A DNA stretch of 64,000 bases from Methylomarinum vadi. GTDB taxonomy: Bacteria > Pseudomonadota > Gammaproteobacteria > Methylococcales > Methylomonadaceae. Under the pieces are notes generated by a model that saw only the letters and a program-made list of their open reading frames with translations, did not search any database and was not told the DNA's origin. Both the position numbers and the translations under genes were made by a program. The DNA lies in contig NZ_JPON01000001.1 of the NCBI RefSeq assembly GCF_000733935.1, positions 3,358,501 through 3,422,500 of the forward strand, in the 5' to 3' direction. This document shows positions 53,282-62,189 of this stretch, in pieces; position 1 is the first letter of the stretch, and each line of letters opens with the position of its first letter.

Positions 53282-54418
53282 TCAAGGCGGGGTTACGGCC
53301 TGTAACGCATTTTCCAGATGTCTGAGCGTACGGTCGATGTTTTGCAGTTTGTCCAGGCCGAACAGCCCCAGGCGGAAAGTTCTAAAATCCTCGGGTTCGC
53401 CGCATTGCAGCGGCACGCCGGCGGCGATTTGCAATCCCTGTTGCAGAAATTTGCTGCCGTTATGTATGTCGGCGTCATCGGTGTAGCAAACCACGACGCC
53501 GGGCGCCTCGTAGCCGGATGCGGCGACGCTTTTATAGCCGTGTTCGGCGAGCAAGGCGCGCGCCTTGCCGCCCAGTAACCATTGTGCCTGGCGGATTTCG
53601 TCGAAACCGAATGCCTCGGTTTCTTGCATGGCCTTATGGAAACGGGCCAACGAATCGGTCGGCAGGGTGGCGTGATAGGCGTGCCCGCCGTTTTCATAGG
53701 CTTGCATGATGTGCAGCCACTTACGTAAATCGGCGGCGAAGCTGCTGCTGGTAGTCGCTTCCACTCGCTTCCGCGCGGCGCTGTTCATCATGATCAAAGC
53801 GGCGCACGGCGAGGCGCTCCAACCTTTCTGCGGAGCGCTGATCAGCACGTCGACGCCGCAGGCCTGCATGTCCACCCAGAGGGTTCCGGAAGCGATGCAG
53901 TCCAATACCAACACGCCGCCGACCGCATGAACGGCCTCGGCAAGGCTTTGGATGTAATCGTCCGGCAATATCATGCCGGAGGACGTTTCCACATGCGGAG
54001 CGAAGACGATCTGCGGTCTTTCCTGGTGGATAGCGTCGACCACTTCATCGATCGGGGCCGGGACGTAAGCCGGTTGTGAACAGTTCTCGCTCGGCCGGGC
54101 TTTCATCACCACCGTTTCGGCGGCAATCCGGCCCATGTCCAGAATCTGCGACCAGCGATAGCTGAACCAGCCGTTGCGGATCACTAGGCATTTTTGCCCG
54201 CCGGCCAGTTGCCGCGCCACAGCTTCCATGCCGAAACTGCCGCCGCCCGGGACGATGGCGACCGCCTCCGCGTTGTAGACCTGTTTCAATGTCGAGGAAA
54301 TATCCTGCATCACGGCCTGAAATGTTTTCGACATATGATTCAGGGAACGGTCGGTAAAGACCACCGAGTATTCGAGCAAGCCGTCGGGGTCTATTTCTGG
54401 TCGTAAAGCGGGCATCAT
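53282..54418 (-). CDS. Class V aminotransferase (alanine-glyoxylate / serine-pyruvate type)
   Basis: PLP enzyme of 378 residues. The cofactor lysine is Lys198 in SAPQKGWSA, with the PLP-pyridine Asp173 in VLDCIASGTLW, and an N-terminal VVFTDRSLNHMS segment with VPGGGSFGMEAVAR binding the cofactor phosphate. These features match the alanine-glyoxylate/serine-glyoxylate group (PucG-like). Serine-glyoxylate aminotransferases are central in serine-cycle methylotrophs, but gammaproteobacterial methanotrophs use mainly the RuMP pathway, so the substrate is open. An IS1380-type element is inserted 43 bp upstream of the start codon, which may have changed its expression. Confidence 0.9.
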   Translation of the reverse strand: MMPALRPEIDPDGLLEYSVVFTDRSLNHMSKTFQAVMQDISSTLKQVYNAEAVAIVPGGGSFGMEAVARQLAGGQKCLVIRNGWFSYRWSQILDMGRIAAETVVMKARPSENCSQPAYVPAPIDEVVDAIHQERPQIVFAPHVETSSGMILPDDYIQSLAEAVHAVGGVLVLDCIASGTLWVDMQACGVDVLISAPQKGWSASPCAALIMMNSAARKRVEATTSSSFAADLRKWLHIMQAYENGGHAYHATLPTDSLARFHKAMQETEAFGFDEIRQAQWLLGGKARALLAEHGYKSVAASGYEAPGVVVCYTDDADIHNGSKFLQQGLQIAAGVPLQCGEPEDFRTFRLGLFGLDKLQNIDRTLRHLENALQAVTPP

Positions 54419-54461
54419 TTATCTCCATCGTTTAAAGTTGACAAGGACAAAATTGAAAGGC

Positions 54462-54465
54462 TTAG
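54462..54465. repeat. Target-site duplication of the IS element (left)
   Basis: TTAG directly flanks the left end of the IS1380-family element and is repeated at 56048-56051, consistent with a 4-bp duplication made on insertion. Confidence 0.75.
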
Positions 54466-56047
54466 CCCGGATATTTCATCAGTCCCTTGAAACCCTATCG
54501 AAACCCTCGTTTGTTTTAAAACATGCGATCGTAAGGAGAAATTGAGCGGTCAAAAAGGGAATTAAGCATTGATTTCCGTTTTTCAGGCGCAACTTCCCCT
54601 TACCCCATTGTTTATCAGCGTGCCGGGCACAGCACTTTGTTTGTACTAATCAGGGCACAGGCGCTGACAAACGGATTTAAACAAGGATTGAAACGGATAC
54701 TGACTGCTGAACAGCAGTCGAATACGACGGGTGTTACGAATGATGACGGCACCGATTTTAAACAATTTCAGGCGAATGGTGGCGCAAGTGGCTGTCGCTA
54801 GTTCGGTATTTTTGAGGGCGATTCGGCGAATCGCATGGATCAACGTATAGGCCAGTGTCGATAACAGCAAACGAAACTGATTCGGCCACCACAGGCTGCA
54901 ACTGGTGCGGTCGGCAAACAGATCCAATTGTTGTTCTTTAATCCGGTTTTCCATGTCGCCTCGCGCACAGTAAACGGTTTCATAGAGTGTTTGTGCATCG
55001 CCGTCCAGATTGGTTACGACATAGCGGGGATTACTCCCTTGGCTCATGTGTTCGGCCTTAAGAATGACACGGCGTCGGCGTTTCCAGGTGCCGGCTTTAT
55101 AGTGGAAATCGGTAAAGAGACGCTGTTTCTGCTGTTCGCTTTGGAACTGTTGCCGGGCTTGTTCAATCCAGGGTTGGCTTAAGCGCGTTAAGCGTTTATT
55201 TTTGGCCAACCCGACAATATAGTGAACGCGATGCCGCTCGCACCAACTCAGCATCTTATGGCGACAAAAACCGCCATCGCCGCGAAACGTGATGTCAACG
55301 TCCGGCCAAGCCTGACGCAAGCGCCGAACCAGCAAAGCCAGAATCGCCCAGCTGTGCTTGGCGCCATCAATATTGCTGGGACGTAGATAACTGACCAAGC
55401 AGTGATGGCCGCAAAAGACATACAACGGCAGGAAACAATAGTGCCGATAGTAGCCATGAAAAAAACGTCCGTCCTGTTCGCCATGAACCGGATCGTCGGT
55501 GGCGTCGAAATCCAGGATCAACGATTTCGGCGGTGTCTCATACGAAGCGATAAACTGTGCCAGCAACTCCTCATGAACTCGCCACATCAAGGCGCGATCC
55601 GCCTGCTGCTCAAACCGGCACAAGGTGGATCGGCTGCCCAATGTCTGATCCTTTTCCACCGCCGTCTGAAAGGCGATATCATTTCTGAGCGTGTCATGAT
55701 CATTCAAATCCTCATACCCACACGCCAAGCCATAAACCCGTTGACGGAGCAGGTTGATCACAGAGTGTTGCACGCGGTCAGGGGCTCTGGCGTCAGGAAT
55801 CTGCGCCGCTATCCGTTCGGTTAACCCTAACTGCTGGTCAACCGCTCGTAACAACAGCACACCGCCATCACTGGTGATCGCTCCACCACTGAATTGGGCG
55901 TCTATTTTACGGCGTTTTAAGGGAGGAAATTCTATTTGAGCTGGAGTACAATTTGTCATGGGCAAGTTGTTGGTTAAATTCAATCTAAGTAACTGAATTT
56001 TATCAAATATCAACAAACTTGCCCGCCTCTATCATGAAATATTCGGG
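54466..56047. mobile_element. IS1380-family insertion sequence, complete
   Basis: Element of 1582 bp with terminal inverted repeats CCCGGATATTTCAT (54466-54479) and the complement of CCCGAATATTTCAT (56034-56047), 13 of 14 matching, flanked by TTAG on both sides. It holds one full-length transposase gene on the minus strand. The intact gene, ends and duplication indicate a fairly recent insertion, and the element is potentially active. Confidence 0.85.
54646..55959 (-). CDS. IS1380-family transposase
   Basis: DDE transposase of 437 residues. The family pattern is clear: an N-terminal FSGGAITSDGGVLLLRAVD, a first Asp region in SLILDFDATDDPVHGEQ, the second in ITFRGDGGFCRHKML, and the Glu-containing YCARGDMENRIKEQQLDLF near the C-terminus. 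The ATG at 55959 is used; the frame stays open to a TTG at 56016, which is less likely. About 75 bp separate the start from the right end of the element. No frameshift or stop interrupts it, so it should be functional. Confidence 0.95.
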   Translation of the reverse strand: MTNCTPAQIEFPPLKRRKIDAQFSGGAITSDGGVLLLRAVDQQLGLTERIAAQIPDARAPDRVQHSVINLLRQRVYGLACGYEDLNDHDTLRNDIAFQTAVEKDQTLGSRSTLCRFEQQADRALMWRVHEELLAQFIASYETPPKSLILDFDATDDPVHGEQDGRFFHGYYRHYCFLPLYVFCGHHCLVSYLRPSNIDGAKHSWAILALLVRRLRQAWPDVDITFRGDGGFCRHKMLSWCERHRVHYIVGLAKNKRLTRLSQPWIEQARQQFQSEQQKQRLFTDFHYKAGTWKRRRRVILKAEHMSQGSNPRYVVTNLDGDAQTLYETVYCARGDMENRIKEQQLDLFADRTSCSLWWPNQFRLLLSTLAYTLIHAIRRIALKNTELATATCATIRLKLFKIGAVIIRNTRRIRLLFSSQYPFQSLFKSVCQRLCPD

Positions 56048-56276
56048 TTAGAGTGCAATCTTTATAAAGTTAACCCACTGTTTTTCCGATCCTCAAAGCC
56101 ATGAGATTGAAAAAGCAAACATTATGCCAATATATAAGTGTCTGATTGCTAACAGAAGGTCGTCGATATTTGTCGTCATCGCGCCATGATTTTAGCGATT
56201 ATGTGGCTTTTGAACCATTTGCCGGCTGTTTATGCACGGTCGGTGCATCGCCTTGGTGCAAGGAAGCGGCGATCTT
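56048..56276. other. Region between the IS and the small membrane gene
   Basis: Begins with the right TTAG duplication (56048-56051). The remaining 225 bp show no supported gene or strong hairpin. Removing the IS and one TTAG would join this directly to the aminotransferase upstream region, so the original promoter of that gene may lie here. Confidence 0.5.
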
Positions 56277-56498
56277 TCATTTGAAGAGCTGAAAAGCAAT
56301 TATCAAGGAAGCCGCTATCAGTACTCCGCCCAACAAGCTGATCCAACCGGAACCGGCCAACAAGGCCGCCAATCCGGTCCAGAACAACAGTTCCTCGATC
56401 GCCAATAAGGCAGCATCCGACCTTGTTTGTCTTTGCCCGGGGCGCTTGTTTCCGAGTGCGCAAATCTTTCGTAGCAGATGGGCTAGCCTTTTCGTCAT
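56277..56498 (-). CDS. Small putative membrane protein
   Basis: Open frame of 73 residues. A basic N-terminal half (RLAHLLRKICALGNKRPGQR) is followed by two hydrophobic helices (LLFWTGLAALLAGSGWI and LLGGVLIAASLIIAFQLF). This is the layout of a small inner-membrane protein with the positive end inside. It is divergent from the large propeller-NTPase gene, with 52 bp between the start codons. No good ribosome site is visible upstream of the ATG at 56498. I do not recognise a family. Confidence 0.45.
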   Translation of the reverse strand: MTKRLAHLLRKICALGNKRPGQRQTRSDAALLAIEELLFWTGLAALLAGSGWISLLGGVLIAASLIIAFQLFK

Positions 56499-56550
56499 GT
56501 GGGGAAAAGTGTATAAGTAATCATACTAACTCGTTATGTTAGAGGGGATT

Positions 56551-59500
56551 ATGACGGCAGCAAATAAATTTGTCAGGCAGCCGCGATTTCGTTTGCCGGG
56601 GATTAGCATTGGTCCCGCGTCGCTGTTGCTGGCAGCGATTCTGATTCTGCTGATCGGTTCCTGGCTGGCTTTCACGCAAGCGCCCAGAGCGAACCCCTAT
56701 GCGCCGGTTACACTGAGCGATCAATTTTTCTATCCGATCGAAATCAATCCTTTTCAACGCTTGCCGAAAATATCCTCGAACTTGAATTCCATCTATGTCT
56801 TGCCCGAGAGCGGCCGGGTCTGGGCGGTCGGCGGTCAGGGCTTGATCATTCATACTAGGGATGGCGGCTTGACCTGGCGGCGGCAGGACTACCCCGGAAA
56901 CCGAGCGTCGGACCCTTCCAATTCATCCGACCAATTGAATCAGAAACGGAGCTTGCTGGATTTTTTGCTTTCCGATGCTTATGCGGCGGAAAGCGGTTAT
57001 GGTAACGAAAAGCCGGCCACTGTAATCGATAAAAAAGTTGCCCCGGACAAAAGCTTGCCGACCGCCAGTTCGAGCCGGCCGGCGGCACAGGAAAACCGGT
57101 TGAATACCCCGGAGCGCAGGGATATCCCCAATCAACTCTCCGAACAGGTTATACCGATTGAAAAAAAGCGCGCCGGCTCCCCAAGTGAAAAAGATAACAA
57201 ACAGGAAGAAGTTGTACGCGCAAGCGAAAAACAACCAGACTTACGGGCCGTAATTTTTCTCGATGACAGACATGGCTGGATAGTGGGCGATAGGGGAACA
57301 ATTTTAGCGACCGAGGATGGCGGGAATAGTTGGCGAACGCAAACCAGCGGAACTCGGGAAGCCTTGCATGCGGTCGGCTTCGGCGATTCGCTACAGGGTT
57401 GGGCCGTGGGTAGCCGTGGCGTCATCGTCCATACCGAAGATGGCGGCAACACTTGGCGGTTGCAACGCGGCGGAACGACAGAAAAGCTGTCAGCCATTAG
57501 CGTTGTCGATAAGAGTCTGGTCTGGGCCGTGGGAGCAAAGGGGACGATCGTTCATAGCGGAGACGGCGGCCGCAATTGGCTGGCGCAGTCCAGCGGTTCG
57601 AGCGCGCAGCTCAATTCGGTCAGTTTTGTCGATTCCCGGCACGGTTGGGCCGTCGGTGCATACGGTACGATAATCGCCACTGACGACGGCGGTAATCATT
57701 GGCAGTCACAAAAAAGTGGGACGCGAGCGCAATTGACATCGGTAACGTTTGTCGATGCCCGAAGAGGTTGGGCCGGCGGATTTCATGGCGCGATTGTGCG
57801 AACCCTAGACGGCGGAAACACTTGGTTCGTGCAAAGCGACCTTACCGAAGGACCTCTTTATTCGATATCGTTCGCCGATGTCCGGAAAGGTTGGGCCGTG
57901 GGTGCCGAAGGCCAGATCATTTTCAGCGATGACGGCGGCAAGACATGGCGATCGCGAAGCAAACAAACGACCAATACACTCACGTCGGTATCGTTTGTCG
58001 ACGGATGGAAAGGATGGAGCGTCGGCTATGACGGTGCGATATTAAACAGCCGAGACGGCGGAAAAAGCTGGCAAATTCAGCGTAGCGGAACGCAGGACGT
58101 GCTGAATTCTGTGACGTTCGTCGATCAGCTATGGGGTTGGGCAGTGGGACAAAACGGCACGATCGTCCATAGCCGCGACGGCGGCGATACTTGGTCGGCG
58201 CAAAACAGCGGGACGACCAATGCGCTTGCTGCCGTGACCTTCGTCGATCGGCAGAGGGGTTGGGCGGTAGGATTGGGCGGCACCGTGATCGCTAGCGATG
58301 ACGGCGGACGAACCTGGCGCAAACAAAACAGCGGCACGACTAACACGTTAGTGTCGTTGAAGTTTATCGACACCCGACGGGGTTGGGCGGTAGGTTGGGA
58401 TGGAACCATCATACACACCGAAGACGGCGGCCTGAACTGGAACCGACAAGACAGCGGGACCAGACAGGCGCTTTATTCGGTGATGTTCGTCGACCCACTG
58501 CAAGGTTGGGCGGCGGGTTGGAACGGCACGATGCTTCATACCGAGAACGGCGGCGATAGTTGGCTTGCTCAGCGCAGCGGGACCGAGGAACCATTCAATT
58601 CGGTCATGTTTATCGATGGCCGTCAGGGCTGGGCCGCGGGATGGCACGGGACGATCGTTCATAGCGAAGATGGCGGAGAGACTTGGTCGGGGCAAAGCAG
58701 CGGAACCGGGGAAGCCCTTAATTCGGTGTTTTTCAGCGATGCGCGCCAGGGTTGGGGCGTTGGGGTCAGGGGCACTTTGCTTTATACCGTGGACGGCGGC
58801 AGCACCTGGGGCAGTCCGGCATATAAACGCTATCCGGCCGCTTGGTATTATCTGCTATGTGTGAGTGTCGTTCTATTGACTTGGCTGGCGCTGAGGAACC
58901 GGCAGGAGCAGGCGGTCAAACAGGAAACCATCGCCGACCTGCTCGCTTCCGACCGTCCCTTGCACACCGGCGATCCCGACCCGCTCGGCTTTAGCGACAT
59001 CGCCCGCGGCCTGTCCCGGTTCGTGCGCAATCCCCGCACGGAGCCACCGTTGACCATTGCCGTGACTGGCGAGTGGGGGACGGGCAAGAGTTCTTTGATG
59101 AATTTGCTTTATGAAGATTTACAAGACAGGGGGTTTTCCACCGTCTGGTTCAACGCCTGGCATCACCAGAAAAGCGAGCAATTGCTGGCGACACTGTTCG
59201 CCAATATTCGTAGGCAGGCAATTCCGGGCTGGCTCAAGTTCAGCGGACCGAGACCGGTCGGTTTGTTGTTTCGTTTGCGCTTGTTGTTGCGCCGCAGCCG
59301 GCGGCATTGGCTGATCTTTCTGTTGATGGTATTGCTGTTGTCGGCAACGGTCGCCTACGTCGCCGCCGAAAGCGGCCACTTCATGCGCCTGATGAGTTGG
59401 TTGGACACTTATTTAACCGAGCTTTCCAATCAACTCAAGATCGTTTTCGCCTTGGGCGCGACCGGCGCCACCTTATTGCCGCTGTTCGTGTTTCTGAAAA

Positions 59501-61059
59501 GTTTGCAGGGTTTTGCGCTCAATCCGCTCAAGTTGATGACCGTCCATGGCGGCGAAGGGCAAAAGGCCGTATCGGTCGATCCCGGCGCGCGCTACCAGTT
59601 CGCTCGGGAATTTCAGGATGTCACCGCATCTTTGGATTTGAGCCGGATGATTATTTTCATCGACGACCTCGACCGCTGCGCCAAGGAAAATGTCCTGGAA
59701 GTATTGGAAGCGATCAATTTTCTGGTGTCTTCCGGCCATTGTTATATCATTTTGGGCATGGCCAAGGAGTGGGTCCAGATTTGCGTGGGACTGGGCTTCA
59801 AGGAATTGGCGACCGAATCCTTTTCCAATAGTCGTGCCGAGGCCGAGATCGATCCGGTGGAACACAGGCGCAGATTCGCCCGGCAATATCTGGAAAAGAT
59901 GATCAATATCGAAGTGCCGGTACCGGTTTTGGACGAAAACAAGGCGCTGAAATTGACCGTGCCGGAAAAAGAAAGCTTGGCATTGTCGGAGTTCGACAAG
60001 CTGTATGTCAGGCTAGGGCGTTATCTGCGGCGAAATTGGCCGATGCTGGCGTTTCTGACGATGATCAGCATAGGAACATATTGGGGATTGCTGCATGATT
60101 TGCCGATGCCGGAAAAAGTGTCTGAACAGCAATTACGCTTAGAAGATCTGGCGGCGTGGCCGGCAGAGGACCTCGAGGTCACCACCGAGCAAGGCCTTCG
60201 CTTGTCGCTGTCAGCGGCAAAAGCCGACTTTGAAAGCAAAGCTTCGGCCTTATCCCCGCATGCTCTGGAATGGGTGCTTCGCGCCGATCCGCAGAGTCTG
60301 CAACAAGGGTTGGCCGTGCAAACCTTCGCCGACGGCAAGGGCAAGTTATTATTGCGCAAGTTTAGGCCGGCGCAAGCAAAAACTAAATCCGAAATACCCG
60401 TTTCACCGCCTGAGGATATAATGGCGCCTCGCGAGCATGAAAGCGAAACAGGCGGTTTCTCTCCGGGTGCCGTCAATCAAGCAGCCTGGCCAGAAAATAT
60501 CCCTTATGTATTGGCGATTGCCGTACTGTTGGCGGGTCTTGCGCTGTTGTTCAGAAAACCGGACCGTATCGTCGAAGACTCCAAGCCGTTTCGCGAAGCG
60601 TTGAAAATCTGGCAGGAATGGCTGTTGCTGCGCAAGCAAACACCGCGTACGATCAAGCGCTTTTTGAATCATTTGCGTTACATGGCGATGCGTTACCGCA
60701 TCGACGAAGAGCCGCGCAGTCTGTGGCAGCGTTGGAAACATGACGCCAAGCAAGACAATGGCGGGCAGACGGTTTTTTCCGAACCGGCCTTGGTCGCGTT
60801 GCATATGTTGTATTTCATCGAACCCTCCTGGGTCGCCGACGCCGAGAAATTCGAGCGAGTACGGCAACGAGACTTTGACGGCTTGATCGACGCTCTTGGC
60901 GACGCTGAACATACCGATAGCACGGCGCGCAGGGAGTTGAGCAAAAAACTGGCGGAAACGGTCAAGCAACATCAAGCCGCTTTTCGGGACGAAAGCTTGG
61001 CGAGCGACGAACAACGGCGGCTGTTTTTGAACGCGATGAGCGGCGGGGAATTGGGTTAG
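56551..61059 (+). CDS. Ycf48-like propeller fused to a KAP-family P-loop NTPase
   Basis: Membrane protein of 1502 residues. In order: transmembrane helix 1 (about 21-42); one propeller repeat (about 77-115); a polar linker rich in S/P/K/E (about 116-230); 13 contiguous repeats of exactly 41 residues (231-763) with the consensus GWAVG-x2-GTI-x2-T-x-DGG-x2-W; helix 2 (about 763-782); then a KAP-type NTPase with Walker A GEWGTGKSS (840-848) and Walker B IFIDDLDRC (1036-1043), interrupted by two helices (about 919-940, 962-984) as in KAP proteins, and two more helices (about 1163-1180, 1318-1336). The repeats should lie in the periplasm and the NTPase in the cytoplasm. The ATG at 56551 has AGAGGGG in front. 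The function is unknown. Confidence 0.85.
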   Translation: MTAANKFVRQPRFRLPGISIGPASLLLAAILILLIGSWLAFTQAPRANPYAPVTLSDQFFYPIEINPFQRLPKISSNLNSIYVLPESGRVWAVGGQGLIIHTRDGGLTWRRQDYPGNRASDPSNSSDQLNQKRSLLDFLLSDAYAAESGYGNEKPATVIDKKVAPDKSLPTASSSRPAAQENRLNTPERRDIPNQLSEQVIPIEKKRAGSPSEKDNKQEEVVRASEKQPDLRAVIFLDDRHGWIVGDRGTILATEDGGNSWRTQTSGTREALHAVGFGDSLQGWAVGSRGVIVHTEDGGNTWRLQRGGTTEKLSAISVVDKSLVWAVGAKGTIVHSGDGGRNWLAQSSGSSAQLNSVSFVDSRHGWAVGAYGTIIATDDGGNHWQSQKSGTRAQLTSVTFVDARRGWAGGFHGAIVRTLDGGNTWFVQSDLTEGPLYSISFADVRKGWAVGAEGQIIFSDDGGKTWRSRSKQTTNTLTSVSFVDGWKGWSVGYDGAILNSRDGGKSWQIQRSGTQDVLNSVTFVDQLWGWAVGQNGTIVHSRDGGDTWSAQNSGTTNALAAVTFVDRQRGWAVGLGGTVIASDDGGRTWRKQNSGTTNTLVSLKFIDTRRGWAVGWDGTIIHTEDGGLNWNRQDSGTRQALYSVMFVDPLQGWAAGWNGTMLHTENGGDSWLAQRSGTEEPFNSVMFIDGRQGWAAGWHGTIVHSEDGGETWSGQSSGTGEALNSVFFSDARQGWGVGVRGTLLYTVDGGSTWGSPAYKRYPAAWYYLLCVSVVLLTWLALRNRQEQAVKQETIADLLASDRPLHTGDPDPLGFSDIARGLSRFVRNPRTEPPLTIAVTGEWGTGKSSLMNLLYEDLQDRGFSTVWFNAWHHQKSEQLLATLFANIRRQAIPGWLKFSGPRPVGLLFRLRLLLRRSRRHWLIFLLMVLLLSATVAYVAAESGHFMRLMSWLDTYLTELSNQLKIVFALGATGATLLPLFVFLKSLQGFALNPLKLMTVHGGEGQKAVSVDPGARYQFAREFQDVTASLDLSRMIIFIDDLDRCAKENVLEVLEAINFLVSSGHCYIILGMAKEWVQICVGLGFKELATESFSNSRAEAEIDPVEHRRRFARQYLEKMINIEVPVPVLDENKALKLTVPEKESLALSEFDKLYVRLGRYLRRNWPMLAFLTMISIGTYWGLLHDLPMPEKVSEQQLRLEDLAAWPAEDLEVTTEQGLRLSLSAAKADFESKASALSPHALEWVLRADPQSLQQGLAVQTFADGKGKLLLRKFRPAQAKTKSEIPVSPPEDIMAPREHESETGGFSPGAVNQAAWPENIPYVLAIAVLLAGLALLFRKPDRIVEDSKPFREALKIWQEWLLLRKQTPRTIKRFLNHLRYMAMRYRIDEEPRSLWQRWKHDAKQDNGGQTVFSEPALVALHMLYFIEPSWVADAEKFERVRQRDFDGLIDALGDAEHTDSTARRELSKKLAETVKQHQAAFRDESLASDEQRRLFLNAMSGGELG
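57241..58839 (+). repeat. Thirteen in-frame 123-bp tandem repeats (propeller blades)
   Basis: The reading frame repeats every 123 bp (41 codons) without insertion or deletion over 1599 bp. Protein repeats are well conserved, but the DNA copies differ at many third positions, so the array is old and kept by selection rather than freshly duplicated. Three units deviate at the glycine core (GWAGG, GWSVG, GWGVG). Confidence 0.85.
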
Positions 61060-61147
61060 CGCCAAAAGCCGTGTCGACATAAATTTTTGCAAACAGCTTT
61101 TCGAATACGATCGTTCTCATGCGTCATGATTTCTTTATAATCTTTTT

Positions 61148-61249
61148 AGGCAGCCTCTAATAATTCAAAATTTGGCTATTTTGATGTGTGTAAGTTATTG
61201 AAAATATGGGATGGAAAAATTCGCATAACGTTATTTTTGGAGGCTGCCT
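61148..61249. repeat. Small element with 10-bp terminal inverted repeats
   Basis: AGGCAGCCTC (61148-61157) and GAGGCTGCCT (61240-61249) are perfect inverted repeats bounding a 102-bp A/T-rich segment without coding capacity. It is flanked on both sides by T-rich sequence. It looks like a MITE or a long-loop hairpin just upstream of the dienelactone hydrolase gene. Confidence 0.5.
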
Positions 61250-61277
61250 TTATTTGTTCAAGCACAACGAGGTAACT

Positions 61278-62081
61278 ATGATCCAAATCTTGAAGGTGAT
61301 TTTTCCGTTGGTCGCGATGTTCGGCATGACCGCTGCCGTCCGCGGCGAGATTCGTTCCGAAACGATCGATTACCAGATTGCCGGCCAACCTTTCCGGGGC
61401 TATGTGAGCTACGACGACGCGATAGAAGGCAAGCGGCCCGGCGTATTGGTCGTACACGAATGGTGGGGGCATAACGCCTACGCCAGGAAACGCGCCGACA
61501 TGCTGGCGGAACTGGGCTACACGGCTTTCGCGTTGGATATGTACGGCGCCGGCAAACTGGCCGACCATCCCGACGATGCGAAAAAATTTATGCAGGCGAC
61601 GTTGGCCGACATGAACGTGGCAACAGCGCGTTTTAACGAAGCCATGCGCTTGTTGCAACGGCAATCGACGGTCGATTCCGGCAAGATCGCGGCGATCGGC
61701 TATTGCTTCGGCGGCGGCATCGTCCTGCAGATGGCCCGAAGCGGCGCCGATCTGGCCGGCGTGGTCAGTTTTCACGGTTCGTTGGGCACGGATACTCCCG
61801 CGCAACCGGGCACGGTCAAGGCGGAAGTCCTGGTCATGAACGGAGCGGACGACCCCTTCGTCAGCGCCGAGCAAATTGACGCCTTCAAACAGGAAATGCA
61901 AAAGGCGGCTGTCAACTATGAATTCGTCAATTATCCCGGCGTCAAGCACAGCTTCACTAACCCCGAGGCCGACGCTTTCGGCAAACGCTTCGACATGCCG
62001 CTGGTCTACAATGCCGAGGCAGACCAGGATTCCTGGAGCAGAATGCAGGCGTTTTTAAAACGGGTTTTCACTAAGCCTTGA
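61278..62081 (+). CDS. Exported dienelactone hydrolase-family protein
   Basis: Alpha/beta hydrolase of 267 residues. The catalytic triad is visible as Cys143 (GYCFGGG), Asp192 (NGADDPFV) and His224 (GVKHSFTN), with the family glutamate in VVHEWWGHN (Glu61). An N-terminal hydrophobic stretch (about 1-23) looks like a signal peptide, so the enzyme may act in the periplasm. The ATG at 61278 with GAGG ahead is better than the frame opening at 61206. No aromatic degradation genes lie nearby, so the natural substrate is unknown; many family members act on other esters. Confidence 0.9.
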   Translation: MIQILKVIFPLVAMFGMTAAVRGEIRSETIDYQIAGQPFRGYVSYDDAIEGKRPGVLVVHEWWGHNAYARKRADMLAELGYTAFALDMYGAGKLADHPDDAKKFMQATLADMNVATARFNEAMRLLQRQSTVDSGKIAAIGYCFGGGIVLQMARSGADLAGVVSFHGSLGTDTPAQPGTVKAEVLVMNGADDPFVSAEQIDAFKQEMQKAAVNYEFVNYPGVKHSFTNPEADAFGKRFDMPLVYNAEADQDSWSRMQAFLKRVFTKP

Positions 62082-62093
62082 CCCGGTTCTGTT

Positions 62094-62130
62094 TCACAAT
62101 GAGCGGAAAAGTTTCTGTCCGGCATTGTGA
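62094..62130 (+). terminator. Hairpin after the dienelactone hydrolase gene
   Basis: TCACAATG (62094-62101) pairs with CATTGTGA (62123-62130), and CGGA/TCCG pairs inside extend the stem with a small bulge. It starts 12 bp after the stop codon. No T-run follows, so termination is uncertain. Confidence 0.45.
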
Positions 62131-62189
62131 GTAGTAAGCCGAATGGCCATAATGGCAAAGTCATTAGCGCAAATAAAGCCGGGGGCCTT

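Noticed and set aside
56230-56463. A 77-codon minus-strand frame overlapping the small membrane gene
   Set aside because: The overlapping frame at 56277-56498 has a coherent basic-then-hydrophobic membrane layout, while this one has none.
57241-58839. Regular 123-bp repeats considered as a CRISPR array or satellite DNA
   Set aside because: The repeats are in frame, encode propeller blades and differ at synonymous positions, so they are protein repeats.
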